Source of the DNA: Bradyrhizobium quebecense
GTDB taxonomy: Bacteria > Pseudomonadota > Alphaproteobacteria > Rhizobiales > Xanthobacteraceae
Assembly (NCBI RefSeq): GCF_013373795.3
Contig: NZ_CP088022.1
Coordinates: 4,154,001 to 4,218,000, forward strand
Reading direction: 5' to 3'
DNA: 64,000 bases
Position 1 is the stretch's first letter, and every line of letters begins with the position of its first letter. The position numbers and the translations under genes are program-made. The notes under the pieces are model-generated. The model made no database searches. It had not been told where the DNA came from and worked only from the letters and a program-made list of their open reading frames with translations. Positions 8,644-17,693 of the stretch are shown one piece after another.

Positions 8644-9587
8644 ATGGGACGACCCTATTCGGACGACCTTCGTGAGCGGGTGGTGAGGGCTGTCGTCAAA
8701 GGCGGGCTGTCGCGGCATCAGGCGGCGGCCCGATTTGGGGTCGGCGTCAGCACGGCGATCAACTGGGTGCAGCGCTTCCTCGAGACTGGCAGCGTCAAGC
8801 CGGACCAGATCGGCGGCTACAGGCCAAAAAAGATTGCCGGGCCGCACCGCGAATGGCTGATCCAGCGGTGTCAGAAGGATTTTACCGTGCGCGGTCTGGT
8901 GGCCGAACTCACTGAGCGTGGCCTCAAGGTCGATTACCGCACGATGTGGGAGTTCGTCCACGCTGAGAAGCTCAGTTACAAAAAAAGACGCTGATTGCCG
9001 CCGAGCAGGATCGTCCCGATGTAGCCCGTCGGCGGGCGCAGTGGGCCAAGTATCAGGATCGGATCGATCCCTCCCGCCTGGTGTTCATCGATGAGACCTG
9101 GACCAAAACCAATATGGCGCCGCTGCGGGGCTGGGCGCCGCGCGGTCAACGCATCAAAGCCAAGGTGCCGCACGGCCGCTGGCAGACCATGACCTTCATG
9201 GCCGCCTTGCGCCACGATCGCATCACCGCTCCGTGGTTCATCGAGGGGCCGATCAACGGCGAAACCTTCCTTCTCTACATCGAGAAGGTTCTAGTCCCGA
9301 CCCTGCGGCACGGCGACATCGTCATCATGGACAATCTCGGCTCGCACAAGGCCAACGCTGTGCGTCGCGCCATCCGTGCCGCCGGCGCCCGGCTCTTCTA
9401 CCTGCCGAAATACTCTCCCGATCTGAACCCGATCGAGCAGTTCTTCGCCAAGTTCAAACACTGGCTGCGCAAAGCCGCACAGCGAACCACCGAGGCTGTC
9501 TACGATGCGATCGGCCCGATCCTGCAGACAGTCTTACCGGCCGAATGCGCAAATTACTTCGCCAACGCAGGGTACGACCAAACCTAA
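8644..9587 (+). CDS. IS630-family transposase made by -1 frameshift at an A7 run
   Basis: The first frame (8644-8994, 116 residues) is the helix-turn-helix DNA-binding half, opening MGRPYSDDLRERVVRAVVKG. The second, one base back, continues from the A7 run at 8980-8986 as KTLIAAEQDRPDVARRRAQW to 9587. It holds the DDE catalytic core: FIDETW, IVIMDNLGSHK and PDLNPIEQFF. The run lets a ribosome (or RNA polymerase) slip by -1 so that the full protein of about 314 residues is made. This is a known mode of control in the family. All catalytic residues are present. Confidence 0.85.
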
Positions 9588-9600
9588 ACCCATCCCGCTC
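9584..9600 (-). repeat. Right terminal inverted repeat of the IS630-family element
   Basis: ctaaacccatcccgctc, followed by the target TA at 9601-9602. Its last base, read on the minus strand, provides the G of the TAG stop of the neighbouring epimerase/reductase gene. Confidence 0.85.
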
Positions 9601-10541
9601 TAGATATCCGTTCGACTCAGCGCGCGTCTCAGCCCCTCATCGAGGCTGATCGGCTGCTGCCATCCGGTGCTCGCGACCTTGGACAGGTCGAGTTCAAGCG
9701 AGGCGAACAGGCTGTCATAGGCTTCCTTGCGGCCGCCCACCGTGAGCGACACTTTCAGGAGCGGCGACGGCAGCCAGAACAGACGCGGCGAGGTTTCCGC
9801 CGCGCGGGCAAGGCGCTCGACGAACTCCCGCGTCGAGACCTGCTCGCGGTCGGCCACCAGAAAGACGTCGAAATCATTTCCCGGTCGCGACAACCGATAC
9901 AGAATGAACGACGCCAGGTTTTCCGCCGACAGGAACGCGCGGCGATTCTTCACAAAGGCGAGCGGGAGCGGCATGCGATTGATCACCGCACGCTTGAGCA
10001 GGGCGAAATTTCCTTTCGCACCGGCGCCGTAGATCAGCGGCGGCCTGATCACGGTCACCCTCATGCCGCTGCCCGGCACAATCCCCTTCAGACCAACCTC
10101 GGCGGCCGCCTTCGAGTTTCCGTAGAGACCGCGAGGTGTCAGGACATCGTCCTCGCGAAACGGCGGGCGTCCGTAGTTGCTGCGCCCATGCACCAGGATC
10201 GTGCTGACAAAAATGAAATCCCTAACGCCCGCCGCAACCGCCGAACGCGCCAGGTGCAGCGTGCCTTCGATATTGACGTTACGGTAGAGCTCGATCGCCT
10301 GTTCATCGGACTGCTGGTGAACGCGAGCCGCAAGATGAACAACGGCGTCCACGCCATCGAGCGCGGCGCGCCAATCGGTGGCGGGACTGAGCGAGCCGAT
10401 CGCCACGTCGTTTGCATCCTGCGGCGGGGTGCGCACCGCGCGTCGCACCAACCAGCCATTCTGCTCCAGCTCCGGCACCACGTGGCGACCGACAAAGCCG
10501 CTCGCACCCGTCACCAGAACCGTCGGGCGGCGATCATTCAT
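9600..10541 (-). CDS. NAD-dependent epimerase/dehydratase, likely UDP-4-keto-6-deoxy-HexNAc reductase/epimerase (WbpV/WreQ-like)
   Basis: A 313-residue extended short-chain dehydrogenase. It opens MNDRRPTVLVTGASGFVGRH (Rossmann GASGFVG), with a catalytic Tyr-Lys pair in GLYGNSKAAAE. It most resembles the WbpV/WbpP-type and WreQ proteins that act on the product of WbpM-type dehydratases to give UDP-QuiNAc or UDP-FucNAc. Its start overlaps the preceding glycosyltransferase stop by 4 bp (ATGA). The IS630 insertion lies exactly at its 3' end: the stop TAG is made of the duplicated TA plus the first base of the element. The uninterrupted sequence would also have read TAG, so the protein is unchanged. 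Confidence 0.8.
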   Translation of the reverse strand: MNDRRPTVLVTGASGFVGRHVVPELEQNGWLVRRAVRTPPQDANDVAIGSLSPATDWRAALDGVDAVVHLAARVHQQSDEQAIELYRNVNIEGTLHLARSAVAAGVRDFIFVSTILVHGRSNYGRPPFREDDVLTPRGLYGNSKAAAEVGLKGIVPGSGMRVTVIRPPLIYGAGAKGNFALLKRAVINRMPLPLAFVKNRRAFLSAENLASFILYRLSRPGNDFDVFLVADREQVSTREFVERLARAAETSPRLFWLPSPLLKVSLTVGGRKEAYDSLFASLELDLSKVASTGWQQPISLDEGLRRALSRTDI

Positions 10542-11752
10542 GCTGTCCGCTCCACATCGTGATTGGATAACAGCTCCGCAACCAGCGCGGCGTAGCTCGA
10601 CAGGGCCCGCTCGGGACTGAAGGTCCGCGCGGTCGCGACGGCGCGCTCGGCCATCGCAGCATCCTGCGATTGCGACGCCATCCTGATCGCATCGGCGAGT
10701 CGGTCGGGCCGTCCCGGCGTGACGACCCAGCCCAGCCGGTTTTCGCTGACGGTCAGCGCGGCCTCGGCTTCGGGTTCGGAGACCAGGATGACGGGCCGGC
10801 CGGCTGCGAGCAGATTATAGAACCGGCTCGGGACCGATACACCGGCAACGTTCTTGCGATAGGGAATGAGCCAGACGTCCGCGCTGGACAGCAGCGCATC
10901 GAGCTCGCCGTCCGCGACGCGCTCGACCAGCGTGACGTTGGCGAGCTGCGCTTCGGCCTGCATCTCCTTCAGCCGCGCAAAGCCCATGCCCCATCCCGAG
11001 AGCAGGAAATGGATATCGCGCTCGTCACGCAACAGCCGCGCGGCCTCGAAGACGATGTCCGGATCGTGGGTGAAGCCGAGATTGCCGGACAGGCCGACGA
11101 CGAAGCGGGCGGCGATCGCCTTGCGAAACGGATTATCGGGGCTGACGGGACGATTGCCGGGGTCGAGCGTGGCCCAGTTCGGGATGAACCTGATCTTGTC
11201 CGGTGTCATGCCACGATAGCGCAGCAGCAGCTTCTCGGCATCGCGGCCGATCACGATGACAGCGTTCAAGGCACGGAACATCAGCGCGTTGATCGCGCGC
11301 ATCGCCCGCGCGACCAGCGAGGACGGCCGCAGCAGCCCGGCCATCACGAGAACATCCGGAAACAAATCGTGCAGGATCAACGCCGACTTCGCCCCCTTCA
11401 GCCGCGCCGCGGCGGCAACCGCATAAGGCAGCGCGAAGGGAGCCGTCACCGTCAGCGCCACGTCGCCCCGCTGCAGCCGCGACAACAACGCAAAGAACAT
11501 CCGTCCGGTGAACAGCGCTTCGGCCAGCGCGCGCTTGATCAGCGCCGCCTTGCCCGGCAACCGGTTCCTGATCTCGACGACGACGGGCCGCCCCGGCGCC
11601 GGCGCCCTCGCCGAGCCCGGCATCCCGGAGACCACCACCACGTCCGCCTCCTGCGCGATCCGTTCGGCGATCGCGGACATGATCGCGGCGGTCGTGCTGT
11701 GGTCCGGCGGATAATGCTGGCTGGCGACCACGACTTTTCGAGAACTGGGCAT
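10538..11752 (-). CDS. Family 4 glycosyltransferase (WbuB-like)
   Basis: A 404-residue GT-B fold glycosyltransferase. The N-terminal half opens MPSSRKVVVASQHYPPDHST. The C-terminal donor-binding half has GLSGNLGFTHDP and SVPSRFYNLLAAGRPVI, typical of WbuB-type transferases that add an N-acetylated amino sugar (for example FucNAc) to a lipid-linked acceptor. ATG 11752 is chosen; the frame extends one TTG codon further. It lies 48 bp after the WbpM-type dehydratase and overlaps the reductase by 4 bp, forming one transcription unit that supplies and probably uses the 6-deoxy-HexNAc donor. The exact linkage is unknown. Confidence 0.8.
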   Translation of the reverse strand: MPSSRKVVVASQHYPPDHSTTAAIMSAIAERIAQEADVVVVSGMPGSARAPAPGRPVVVEIRNRLPGKAALIKRALAEALFTGRMFFALLSRLQRGDVALTVTAPFALPYAVAAAARLKGAKSALILHDLFPDVLVMAGLLRPSSLVARAMRAINALMFRALNAVIVIGRDAEKLLLRYRGMTPDKIRFIPNWATLDPGNRPVSPDNPFRKAIAARFVVGLSGNLGFTHDPDIVFEAARLLRDERDIHFLLSGWGMGFARLKEMQAEAQLANVTLVERVADGELDALLSSADVWLIPYRKNVAGVSVPSRFYNLLAAGRPVILVSEPEAEAALTVSENRLGWVVTPGRPDRLADAIRMASQSQDAAMAERAVATARTFSPERALSSYAALVAELLSNHDVERTA

Positions 11753-11800
11753 CAATGGCTTTCGAAACGGTCCTGCCTGATCGGCCGCAGGACGGCGCGG

Positions 11801-13714
11801 TCAGGCGGCATTCGATCCAAACTCGGGCACGGCGTCCTGAAGAACGGCACGGATGGTCACGCGGTCATCCCTCTCGATCGCATCTTCCAGCGCCGCGAGC
11901 CACTTGCGCAGGGTCGACATCGGAGGCTGGTTCGGCTTGGCGGCCATGACGCCGGCGACGCCGATTTCGAGCGTCGGCTCCTGGCTTGCGAACAGGATCT
12001 CGTTCAACCGCTCGCCGGGACGGATGCCGCTGAACACGATCTCGACGTCGACGCCCGGTTGCAGGCCCGACAGGCGGATCATCCGCTCGGCGAGATCGAC
12101 GATCTTCACCGGCTGCCCCATGTTCAGCACATAGACCGAGACGTCGGGTCGCGCCGGCGTCATCGCGTGCGTCGCAGCGGTGATCACGAGATCGCAGGCT
12201 TCGCGGATCGTCATGAAATAACGAACCATGTCCGGATGGGTCACCGTGATCGGTCCGCCGGCCTCGATCTGGGCCTTGAATTTCGGCACCACGGATCCGT
12301 TGGACGCCAGCACGTTGCCGAACCGCACCGAGATCAGCCGCATGTGCGACTTGCCCCTGGCCTCGGTCATCAGGTCATGATCCATCGCCTGACAGTACAT
12401 CTCGGCGAACCGCTTGGTCAGGCCCAGCATCGACACCGGCTCGATCGCCTTGTCGGTCGAGATCATCACCATGGCGCTCGCGCCTGCGGCACGCGCCGCG
12501 TCGGCGACGTTCACCGAGCCGAAGATGTTGGTCTTGACCCCTTCGCTCCAGTCGCGCTCCAGGATCGGCACATGCTTGAGCGCCGCGGCATGGAACACGA
12601 TGTCGGGCTTGAATTCGCTCATCAGGCGCGTGATGCGCTCGCGATCCCTGATGTCCGCGATCCGGCCCTCGATCTCGGGGCCGCTGTCGCGCGCGGACAG
12701 CGCCTCGGTGACCGCATAGAGCGCCGGCTCCGAGTTCTCCACGACCAAAAGACGCGCCGCGCCGAAGGTCACGACCCTCTCGCAGATCTCCGCGCCGATC
12801 GAGCCGCCGCCGCCGGTCACGATGACGGACTTGCCCTTCACCAGCGTCTCGAGCCGCGCATAGTCGATCTTCTGGCTCGGGCGCAGCAGCAGGTCTTCAA
12901 CCGCGACATTGGTGAGCCGTGGCGTATCGCCGCCCTCCAGCGACGGCAGGCGGCTGACCATCAGACCGAGCCGCTTGGCGCGCATCAACACGCTTTCCGG
13001 ATGCGCATCCGGCTCGAAGGCCGAGGGCGTCATGATCACGCGCTTGATCGGCCGCTGGCGGCTCTCGAAATCCCGAATCACGGCTTCGATATCATCGACG
13101 CCGCCGACCACGGGAATGTTGCGGATCATCTGGCCGCGGTCCGCGGCCGACGGCGAGAGCACGCCGACCGGCCAGAGCCGCTTGATGGCGCCGTTCTCGA
13201 TGCCGCGCAGCACGACTTCCGCGTCGGCCGTGCGTCCGACCAGCAGCGCCGACGCGGCATTGTCGGATCGGGCATGAAGCCGCGTGCGCGAATAGCGGAA
13301 ATAGCGATAGCCGAGGCGCAGCGCGCTCAGCGCGAACACCTCAAGGAAGAAGAACAGGATGATCGTGACCCGGCCGAGGAACACCGGACTTGGCGAATTC
13401 GCTCCGGTGAAGAAGTAGACGTAGTCCACCACGACCAGTGCCAGCGTCAGCACCGCGGCGACCCGCAGGATGTTCACCGCGTCCGGCAGCGAGGTGAAGC
13501 GCCATTTCGCCGTGGTCAGATTGGAGAAATAACTGACCACGACGCTGAACAGCACGAACCAGGGCAGAATGCGCAGCAAATGCGGCAGCCGATCGGTAAG
13601 CAGGCTGCCCTCGAAGCGCAGATAAAAGCTCGCCAGCAACGCAAACGTCGTCGCGAGCGCGTCATGTGCCAGAATCAGGAAGTTGCGCAGGTGGAATTGT
13701 GAAAGGCGCGTCAT
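11801..13714 (-). CDS. WbpM/CapD-family membrane nucleotide-sugar 4,6-dehydratase
   Basis: A 637-residue inner-membrane enzyme that converts UDP-GlcNAc to a UDP-4-keto-6-deoxy sugar. Four hydrophobic segments fill residues 10-135. A CoA-binding-like Rossmann region lies around 155-260. The catalytic SDR domain starts at TGGGGSIGAE (300-309). The active site has SMLGLTK (427-433), a methionine where most SDRs have tyrosine, as in WbpM, PglF and FlaA1. It heads the wbpM-glycosyltransferase-reductase unit and is 83 bp behind the ligase/polymerase gene. WreV of R. etli is the closest functional analogue by name. Confidence 0.9.
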   Translation of the reverse strand: MTRLSQFHLRNFLILAHDALATTFALLASFYLRFEGSLLTDRLPHLLRILPWFVLFSVVVSYFSNLTTAKWRFTSLPDAVNILRVAAVLTLALVVVDYVYFFTGANSPSPVFLGRVTIILFFFLEVFALSALRLGYRYFRYSRTRLHARSDNAASALLVGRTADAEVVLRGIENGAIKRLWPVGVLSPSAADRGQMIRNIPVVGGVDDIEAVIRDFESRQRPIKRVIMTPSAFEPDAHPESVLMRAKRLGLMVSRLPSLEGGDTPRLTNVAVEDLLLRPSQKIDYARLETLVKGKSVIVTGGGGSIGAEICERVVTFGAARLLVVENSEPALYAVTEALSARDSGPEIEGRIADIRDRERITRLMSEFKPDIVFHAAALKHVPILERDWSEGVKTNIFGSVNVADAARAAGASAMVMISTDKAIEPVSMLGLTKRFAEMYCQAMDHDLMTEARGKSHMRLISVRFGNVLASNGSVVPKFKAQIEAGGPITVTHPDMVRYFMTIREACDLVITAATHAMTPARPDVSVYVLNMGQPVKIVDLAERMIRLSGLQPGVDVEIVFSGIRPGERLNEILFASQEPTLEIGVAGVMAAKPNQPPMSTLRKWLAALEDAIERDDRVTIRAVLQDAVPEFGSNAA

Positions 13715-13797
13715 CTAACGGACGGGTTGCTGGCAACTGGGAGTTGGCGACGGGACATTGGCAGGCTGTAGCGTATCTGCGGAGCCCTTGCCAGCGA

Positions 13798-15090
13798 TCA
13801 TGGACGGATCGGAGGCTCGGGTTCCATATCCGTCCCCAATCGCCCCTTCAACGCCATGCCGCCCGCAACGCCGACGCCCAGCACGTACATCCAGCCTTCA
13901 TGAAAGTCGAAGATGTGTGAATTAAACAACGAACTTGAAATATTCTGTACCACGACGAGAAGCCCGATCCAGTTGACGAGACCGTCGCCGCGGAACAGCA
14001 ACAGGTGCAGCAGCCACATCGCGTACAGTATCGCTACACCCACAATGCCCCACTGCACGGCGACGTTCAACGTTTGATTGTGGGGGTTTCCGATCACTTC
14101 GGCGGAAGCCTGATTCACGCCGCCGGCCGCGACGCGCTCGAACAGGCCCCGCGTCGCTCCGGTGCCGTGGCCGATGACCGGCGCCTCGGCGAAGAAGCCG
14201 AGCGATTTGCGCCAGAATTCGAGCCGCAAACCGAGCGACGTCGGCTCGTTGCGCTCCATGTAGAGCTTGTAGTCGCGCTGGAATGAATCGGCCGTCGCGC
14301 GCAGTTGCGGCGAGGCGTACCACGCCGCCACGAACAACGCACCGGCCGCACACAGGATCAGGGCGATGCTGCGCCAGCGCAGATGCAGCAGCGCAAATAC
14401 CGCGAACATGATCGGAATCGTCACCAGCGCGGTCCGCGACACCACCACGAACACCATGTTGGCAAGCAGGCTGAGCGCAATCCCGGTCAGCAACACGGCC
14501 GGCAGGACGCGATTGGCCCGCAACAGCATCACGATCGGATAGGCCAGCGCGACCGCGCACAGCGTGAATTCCTGGCTCTGGTCGATGTAGTTCTTGACGA
14601 AGACGCCCTGCTCGCCGGGGGCCGGCGCCCGCAGCGCGAGATGGGGATAGGCAAGCACCAGCCACGACATCAGCATCAGCAGCGTGCAGGAGACGAGGAA
14701 AGCCACGAACACCCATGTCCCGCGGGCCGAGCGCTGGAAGTGGTAGAGCAGGACCGGAAGCACCAAGAGCTTTGCGGTCGGCCCGACCGCGTACAATCTC
14801 GCGCCCCAGGCTGCGTCCGACCAGAGCGTGCCAGTGAGCGCGAGGCAAAACAGCGCGATCGGCGCCACGCAGATCGGCCGCTTCAGCAACGTCCAGAACG
14901 CCCGCAGGTCGACGGTCGGCGCAATCGAGATCAGCAGCACCACGCCGAAGATGCCGACCAGCGAGGTCGACCACGGCAGCGACAGCGCAATCAGGACCGC
15001 GACCACGTCGGTCGTGATCTGCCAGCGCGCCGGATCGCGCCAGGCCGGGCACGCCGCGGCGCCTGCCGGGGATGCCATGCTCGCGCTCAC
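13798..15090 (-). CDS. O-antigen ligase/polymerase family (WaaL/Wzy) membrane protein
   Basis: A 430-residue protein with about 11-12 hydrophobic spans and a long periplasmic loop (around residues 265-345). The loop holds [21 protein letters not shown] and [14 protein letters not shown], the family pattern for O-antigen ligases. It would join O-antigen to lipid A-core or polymerise repeats in the periplasm; WaaL and Wzy cannot be told apart here. The first start is GTG, which overlaps the hldE stop as GTGA (15087-15090) and implies translational coupling. An ATG is available at 15078. Confidence 0.75.
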   Translation of the reverse strand: MSASMASPAGAAACPAWRDPARWQITTDVVAVLIALSLPWSTSLVGIFGVVLLISIAPTVDLRAFWTLLKRPICVAPIALFCLALTGTLWSDAAWGARLYAVGPTAKLLVLPVLLYHFQRSARGTWVFVAFLVSCTLLMLMSWLVLAYPHLALRAPAPGEQGVFVKNYIDQSQEFTLCAVALAYPIVMLLRANRVLPAVLLTGIALSLLANMVFVVVSRTALVTIPIMFAVFALLHLRWRSIALILCAAGALFVAAWYASPQLRATADSFQRDYKLYMERNEPTSLGLRLEFWRKSLGFFAEAPVIGHGTGATRGLFERVAAGGVNQASAEVIGNPHNQTLNVAVQWGIVGVAILYAMWLLHLLLFRGDGLVNWIGLLVVVQNISSSLFNSHIFDFHEGWMYVLGVGVAGGMALKGRLGTDMEPEPPIRP

Positions 15091-16559
15091 GCCTTGCCCT
15101 CACGGGCCCGGGCAACCAGCGACGTCGTGCTGTGGCCCTGCAGGATCTCGACCAGCACCACCTCGCCGCCGGCGGCCTCGACGATCTCGTGGCCGACCAC
15201 CTGCTCGCGGGTATAGTCGCCGCCCTTGACCAGCACGCTCGGCAGCACCTTCGTGATCAGGTTGATCGGCGTGTCCTCCTCGAAGATTGCGACGAGGTCG
15301 ACGGCTTCCAGCGCCGCCAGCACCTCGGCCCGGGCGCGCTCGTTCTGCACCGGACGCCCCTCGCCCTTCAGCCGCTTCACCGAGGCGTCGCTGTTCAATC
15401 CGACGATCAGGCGGTCACAGGCGCCGCGCGCGGCGGTCAGCACCTTGACGTGGCCGGGATGCAGGATGTCGAAACAGCCATTGGTGAAGCCGATCCGCAG
15501 ATCCTGCCTGCGCCATTCCTCGAGATACGCGTCGATATCGCCGCCGGCCGGGACGATCTTCTCCTCGGCCGCCAGCGAGGCGTGCGGCAGGATCCTTCGC
15601 CGCAACTCGGCGGACCTGACGATCGCGGTACCGGTCTTGCCGACCGCAACCGCGGCTGCGGCACTCGCGATCCGCAGCGCGCCGTCCCAGTCGGCACCAG
15701 CAGCCAGCGCCAGCGCCAGCGCCGCAGCGACGGTATCGCCGGCCCCGGAGACATCGCGCACCTTGACCGGCAGCGCCGGCACATGGATCGAACCGCCGTC
15801 CCGCGTCACCAGCGTCATGCCGCGCTCGCCCTGCGTCACCAGCATCGCCTCGCAATCGGCGAGAACCATCGCATCGGGCGCGGCCTGCGCGATGCTGTCC
15901 TGGCTGTCGGCGCGGCTGCGGGTCGCCTCGGCGAATTCCTTCCGGTTCGGCGTCAACACGGTCGCGCCGCGATAGATCGCGAGGTTGGCGCTCTTCGGAT
16001 CGACGATCACGCGCTTGCCCGCCTGGCGTGCGGCGTCGATCACGTTGCGGATCACGCGCGCGGTCAGCACGCCCTTGGCGTAATCGGACAGCAGCACGAT
16101 GTCGGCGCGCGCAAGGCGCGGCAGGATCGCATCGATCAGCTGCTGCTCGATAGCGGGCGCGGCCGGCGCGGCCAGCTCCCAATCGGAGCGCAGCATGTGG
16201 GTCGAGAATTGTTCGGAGACGAAGCGCACCTTGCGCGTGGTCGGACGCGCGGCGTCGCGCACCAGCACGGTCTCGATCCCCGCCTCCTTCGCCAGCGCCT
16301 CGGTCAGCGCCGTTCCGGCGGCATCCTCGCCGATCAGACCGACAAAGATGCAGCGGCCGCCAAGCGCGGCGATATTGCGCGCGACGTTGCCGGCGCCGCC
16401 GATGTTGATCTCGCTGCGTCTGACCGCGATCACCGGCGCCGGCGCCTCCGGCGAGATCCGCGACACCTCGCCATAGACGAACTCGTCGAGCATGAGGTCG
16501 CCGACGCAGAGCACGGTCTGGCCGGACATTGCACGCGAGATCGCTTCAAAATCGAACAT
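15087..16559 (-). CDS. hldE: Bifunctional D-glycero-beta-D-manno-heptose-7-phosphate kinase / heptose-1-phosphate adenylyltransferase
   Basis: A 490-residue cytosolic enzyme catalysing two steps towards ADP-heptose. The ribokinase-like domain (about 1-325) shows [11 protein letters not shown] and the catalytic DVSGAGD (269-275). The nucleotidyltransferase domain (about 350-490) shows [13 protein letters not shown] (358-370). Length and domain order match HldE/RfaE. It follows hldD by 18 bp and overlaps the ligase/polymerase gene by 4 bp. gmhA and gmhB, needed to complete the pathway, are not in the window. Confidence 0.95.
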   Translation of the reverse strand: MFDFEAISRAMSGQTVLCVGDLMLDEFVYGEVSRISPEAPAPVIAVRRSEINIGGAGNVARNIAALGGRCIFVGLIGEDAAGTALTEALAKEAGIETVLVRDAARPTTRKVRFVSEQFSTHMLRSDWELAAPAAPAIEQQLIDAILPRLARADIVLLSDYAKGVLTARVIRNVIDAARQAGKRVIVDPKSANLAIYRGATVLTPNRKEFAEATRSRADSQDSIAQAAPDAMVLADCEAMLVTQGERGMTLVTRDGGSIHVPALPVKVRDVSGAGDTVAAALALALAAGADWDGALRIASAAAAVAVGKTGTAIVRSAELRRRILPHASLAAEEKIVPAGGDIDAYLEEWRRQDLRIGFTNGCFDILHPGHVKVLTAARGACDRLIVGLNSDASVKRLKGEGRPVQNERARAEVLAALEAVDLVAIFEEDTPINLITKVLPSVLVKGGDYTREQVVGHEIVEAAGGEVVLVEILQGHSTTSLVARAREGKA

Positions 16560-16577
16560 CAGTCACCGTCATCCGCT

Positions 16578-17558
16578 CTAGCGATAGCGATCCGCGCGAT
16601 CGAGAAAGCCGTTCACATAGGCCCCGACCGCGTCTTCCAACTGCGTAAAACCGCCATTGTATCCGGCGTGCCCGAGACGATCGACGACGCTCTGGGTGAA
16701 ATATTGGTAACTGCCGCGAATCTGCTCGGGCATGTCGACATACTGGATGTTCGGGTGCAGGCCGAGCGCGCCGTAGGCCGAGACGATCAGGTCCTTGAAG
16801 CTGCGCGCCTTGCCGGTGCCGACATTGAAGAGGCCGGAGACCCGCGGCGTCGCGACCAGCCACATCATCACCCGCACGACGTCGTCAACATAGATGAAGT
16901 CGCGGCGCTGATCGCCATCGGCGATGCCCTCGCGATGCGACTTGAACAGCTGTACGACGCGGCCCGCTTTGATGTCGTCGAAGCGGCGCGCCAGCACGCT
17001 CATCATCGTGCCCTTGTGATATTCATTCGGGCCGAACACGTTGAAGAATTTCAGCCCCGCCCATTGCGGCGGCAGGGGTTCGCCTTTCGCAGCGCGCTCG
17101 GCGACGGCGAGGTCGAACAGGTTCTTGCTCCAGCCATACAGGTTCATCGGCCGCAGACGCTTCAACGCCTCCACCGAACCGTCGTCGTCGAAGCCCTGGT
17201 CGCCGTCGCCATAGGTGGCCGCCGACGAGGCATAGATCAGCGGGGTTCCCGTCACGGTGCACCAGTCGAGCAGCCGCATCGAGAGACGGAAATTGGTCTC
17301 GATCACCAGATCGCCGTCGGTCGCGGTGGTCGCCGAGATCGCTCCGAGATGGAGGACGGCATCCAGCCGCCGGCCCTGCAGCCAAGCCATCAACTCGGCC
17401 GGCGGCACGAAATCGGCGATCTGGCGCTTGGCCAGGTTCCGCCACTTGCCGCCGTCCCCAAGAATGTCGCAGACCGCCACGTCGCTGCGCCCGGCGTCAT
17501 TCAACGCGGCCACGACGTTCGATCCGATAAAACCGGCGCCCCCGGTTACCAGAAACAT
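16578..17558 (-). CDS. hldD: ADP-L-glycero-D-manno-heptose 6-epimerase
   Basis: A 326-residue short-chain dehydrogenase-type epimerase that makes ADP-L-glycero-D-manno-heptose for the LPS core. It starts MFLVTGGAGFIGSNVVAALN at ATG 17558; the frame extends upstream but the Rossmann strand begins here. The catalytic Tyr-Lys pair is in MNLYGWSKNLFD, and FFNVFGPNEYHKG is characteristic of HldD. It is first in the leftward hldD-hldE-ligase-wbpM-GT-reductase run and divergent from waaF, so heptose synthesis and transfer share a 135-bp promoter region. Confidence 0.93.
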   Translation of the reverse strand: MFLVTGGAGFIGSNVVAALNDAGRSDVAVCDILGDGGKWRNLAKRQIADFVPPAELMAWLQGRRLDAVLHLGAISATTATDGDLVIETNFRLSMRLLDWCTVTGTPLIYASSAATYGDGDQGFDDDGSVEALKRLRPMNLYGWSKNLFDLAVAERAAKGEPLPPQWAGLKFFNVFGPNEYHKGTMMSVLARRFDDIKAGRVVQLFKSHREGIADGDQRRDFIYVDDVVRVMMWLVATPRVSGLFNVGTGKARSFKDLIVSAYGALGLHPNIQYVDMPEQIRGSYQYFTQSVVDRLGHAGYNGGFTQLEDAVGAYVNGFLDRADRYR

Positions 17559-17693
17559 GATGAAATCCCGCCAGATTCCTTTGCAGCCGCCAGCTTTGCC
17601 CCACTCCCGCGCCACAGGCAACGATGGCTTTACCTCACTTCGCGAACCGGTTACCGACTTGGCCGCGCCGATCCGGCTTTGGCCTGTTTAGAA

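Larger units (their letters stand above)
5979..9600 (+). mobile_element. IS630-family insertion sequence split by a nested IS91-like element (3622 bp in total)
   Basis: Outer ends are 17-bp inverted repeats, gagcgggatgggtctag at 5979-5995 and ctaaacccatcccgctc at 9584-9600 (one mismatch). A TA dinucleotide flanks each end (5977-5978 and 9601-9602), the expected target duplication of IS630/Tc1 elements. The IS630 transposase lies at the right. Only about 25 bp of the left end precedes the IS91-like unit, so that unit inserted into the IS630 copy after or during its spread. Joining 5979-6003 to about 8613-9600 rebuilds an element of roughly 1.0 kb, a normal IS630 size. Confidence 0.85.

Noticed and set aside
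9600..10541. Reductase gene truncated by the insertion element
   Set aside because: Rebuilding the empty site gives the same TAG stop at the same position, so the gene is full length.
10670..13702. Plus-strand open frame of about 1010 codons
   Set aside because: Lies fully antisense to the GT4 and WbpM genes; its composition (His/Arg/Asp-rich, no motifs) is that of a shadow frame.
15072..17693. A very long plus-strand open frame running from 15072 into the heptosyltransferase gene
   Set aside because: It is antisense to the well-supported hldE and hldD genes and arises from GC-rich codon bias. Only the part from 17694 (WaaF) shows family motifs.
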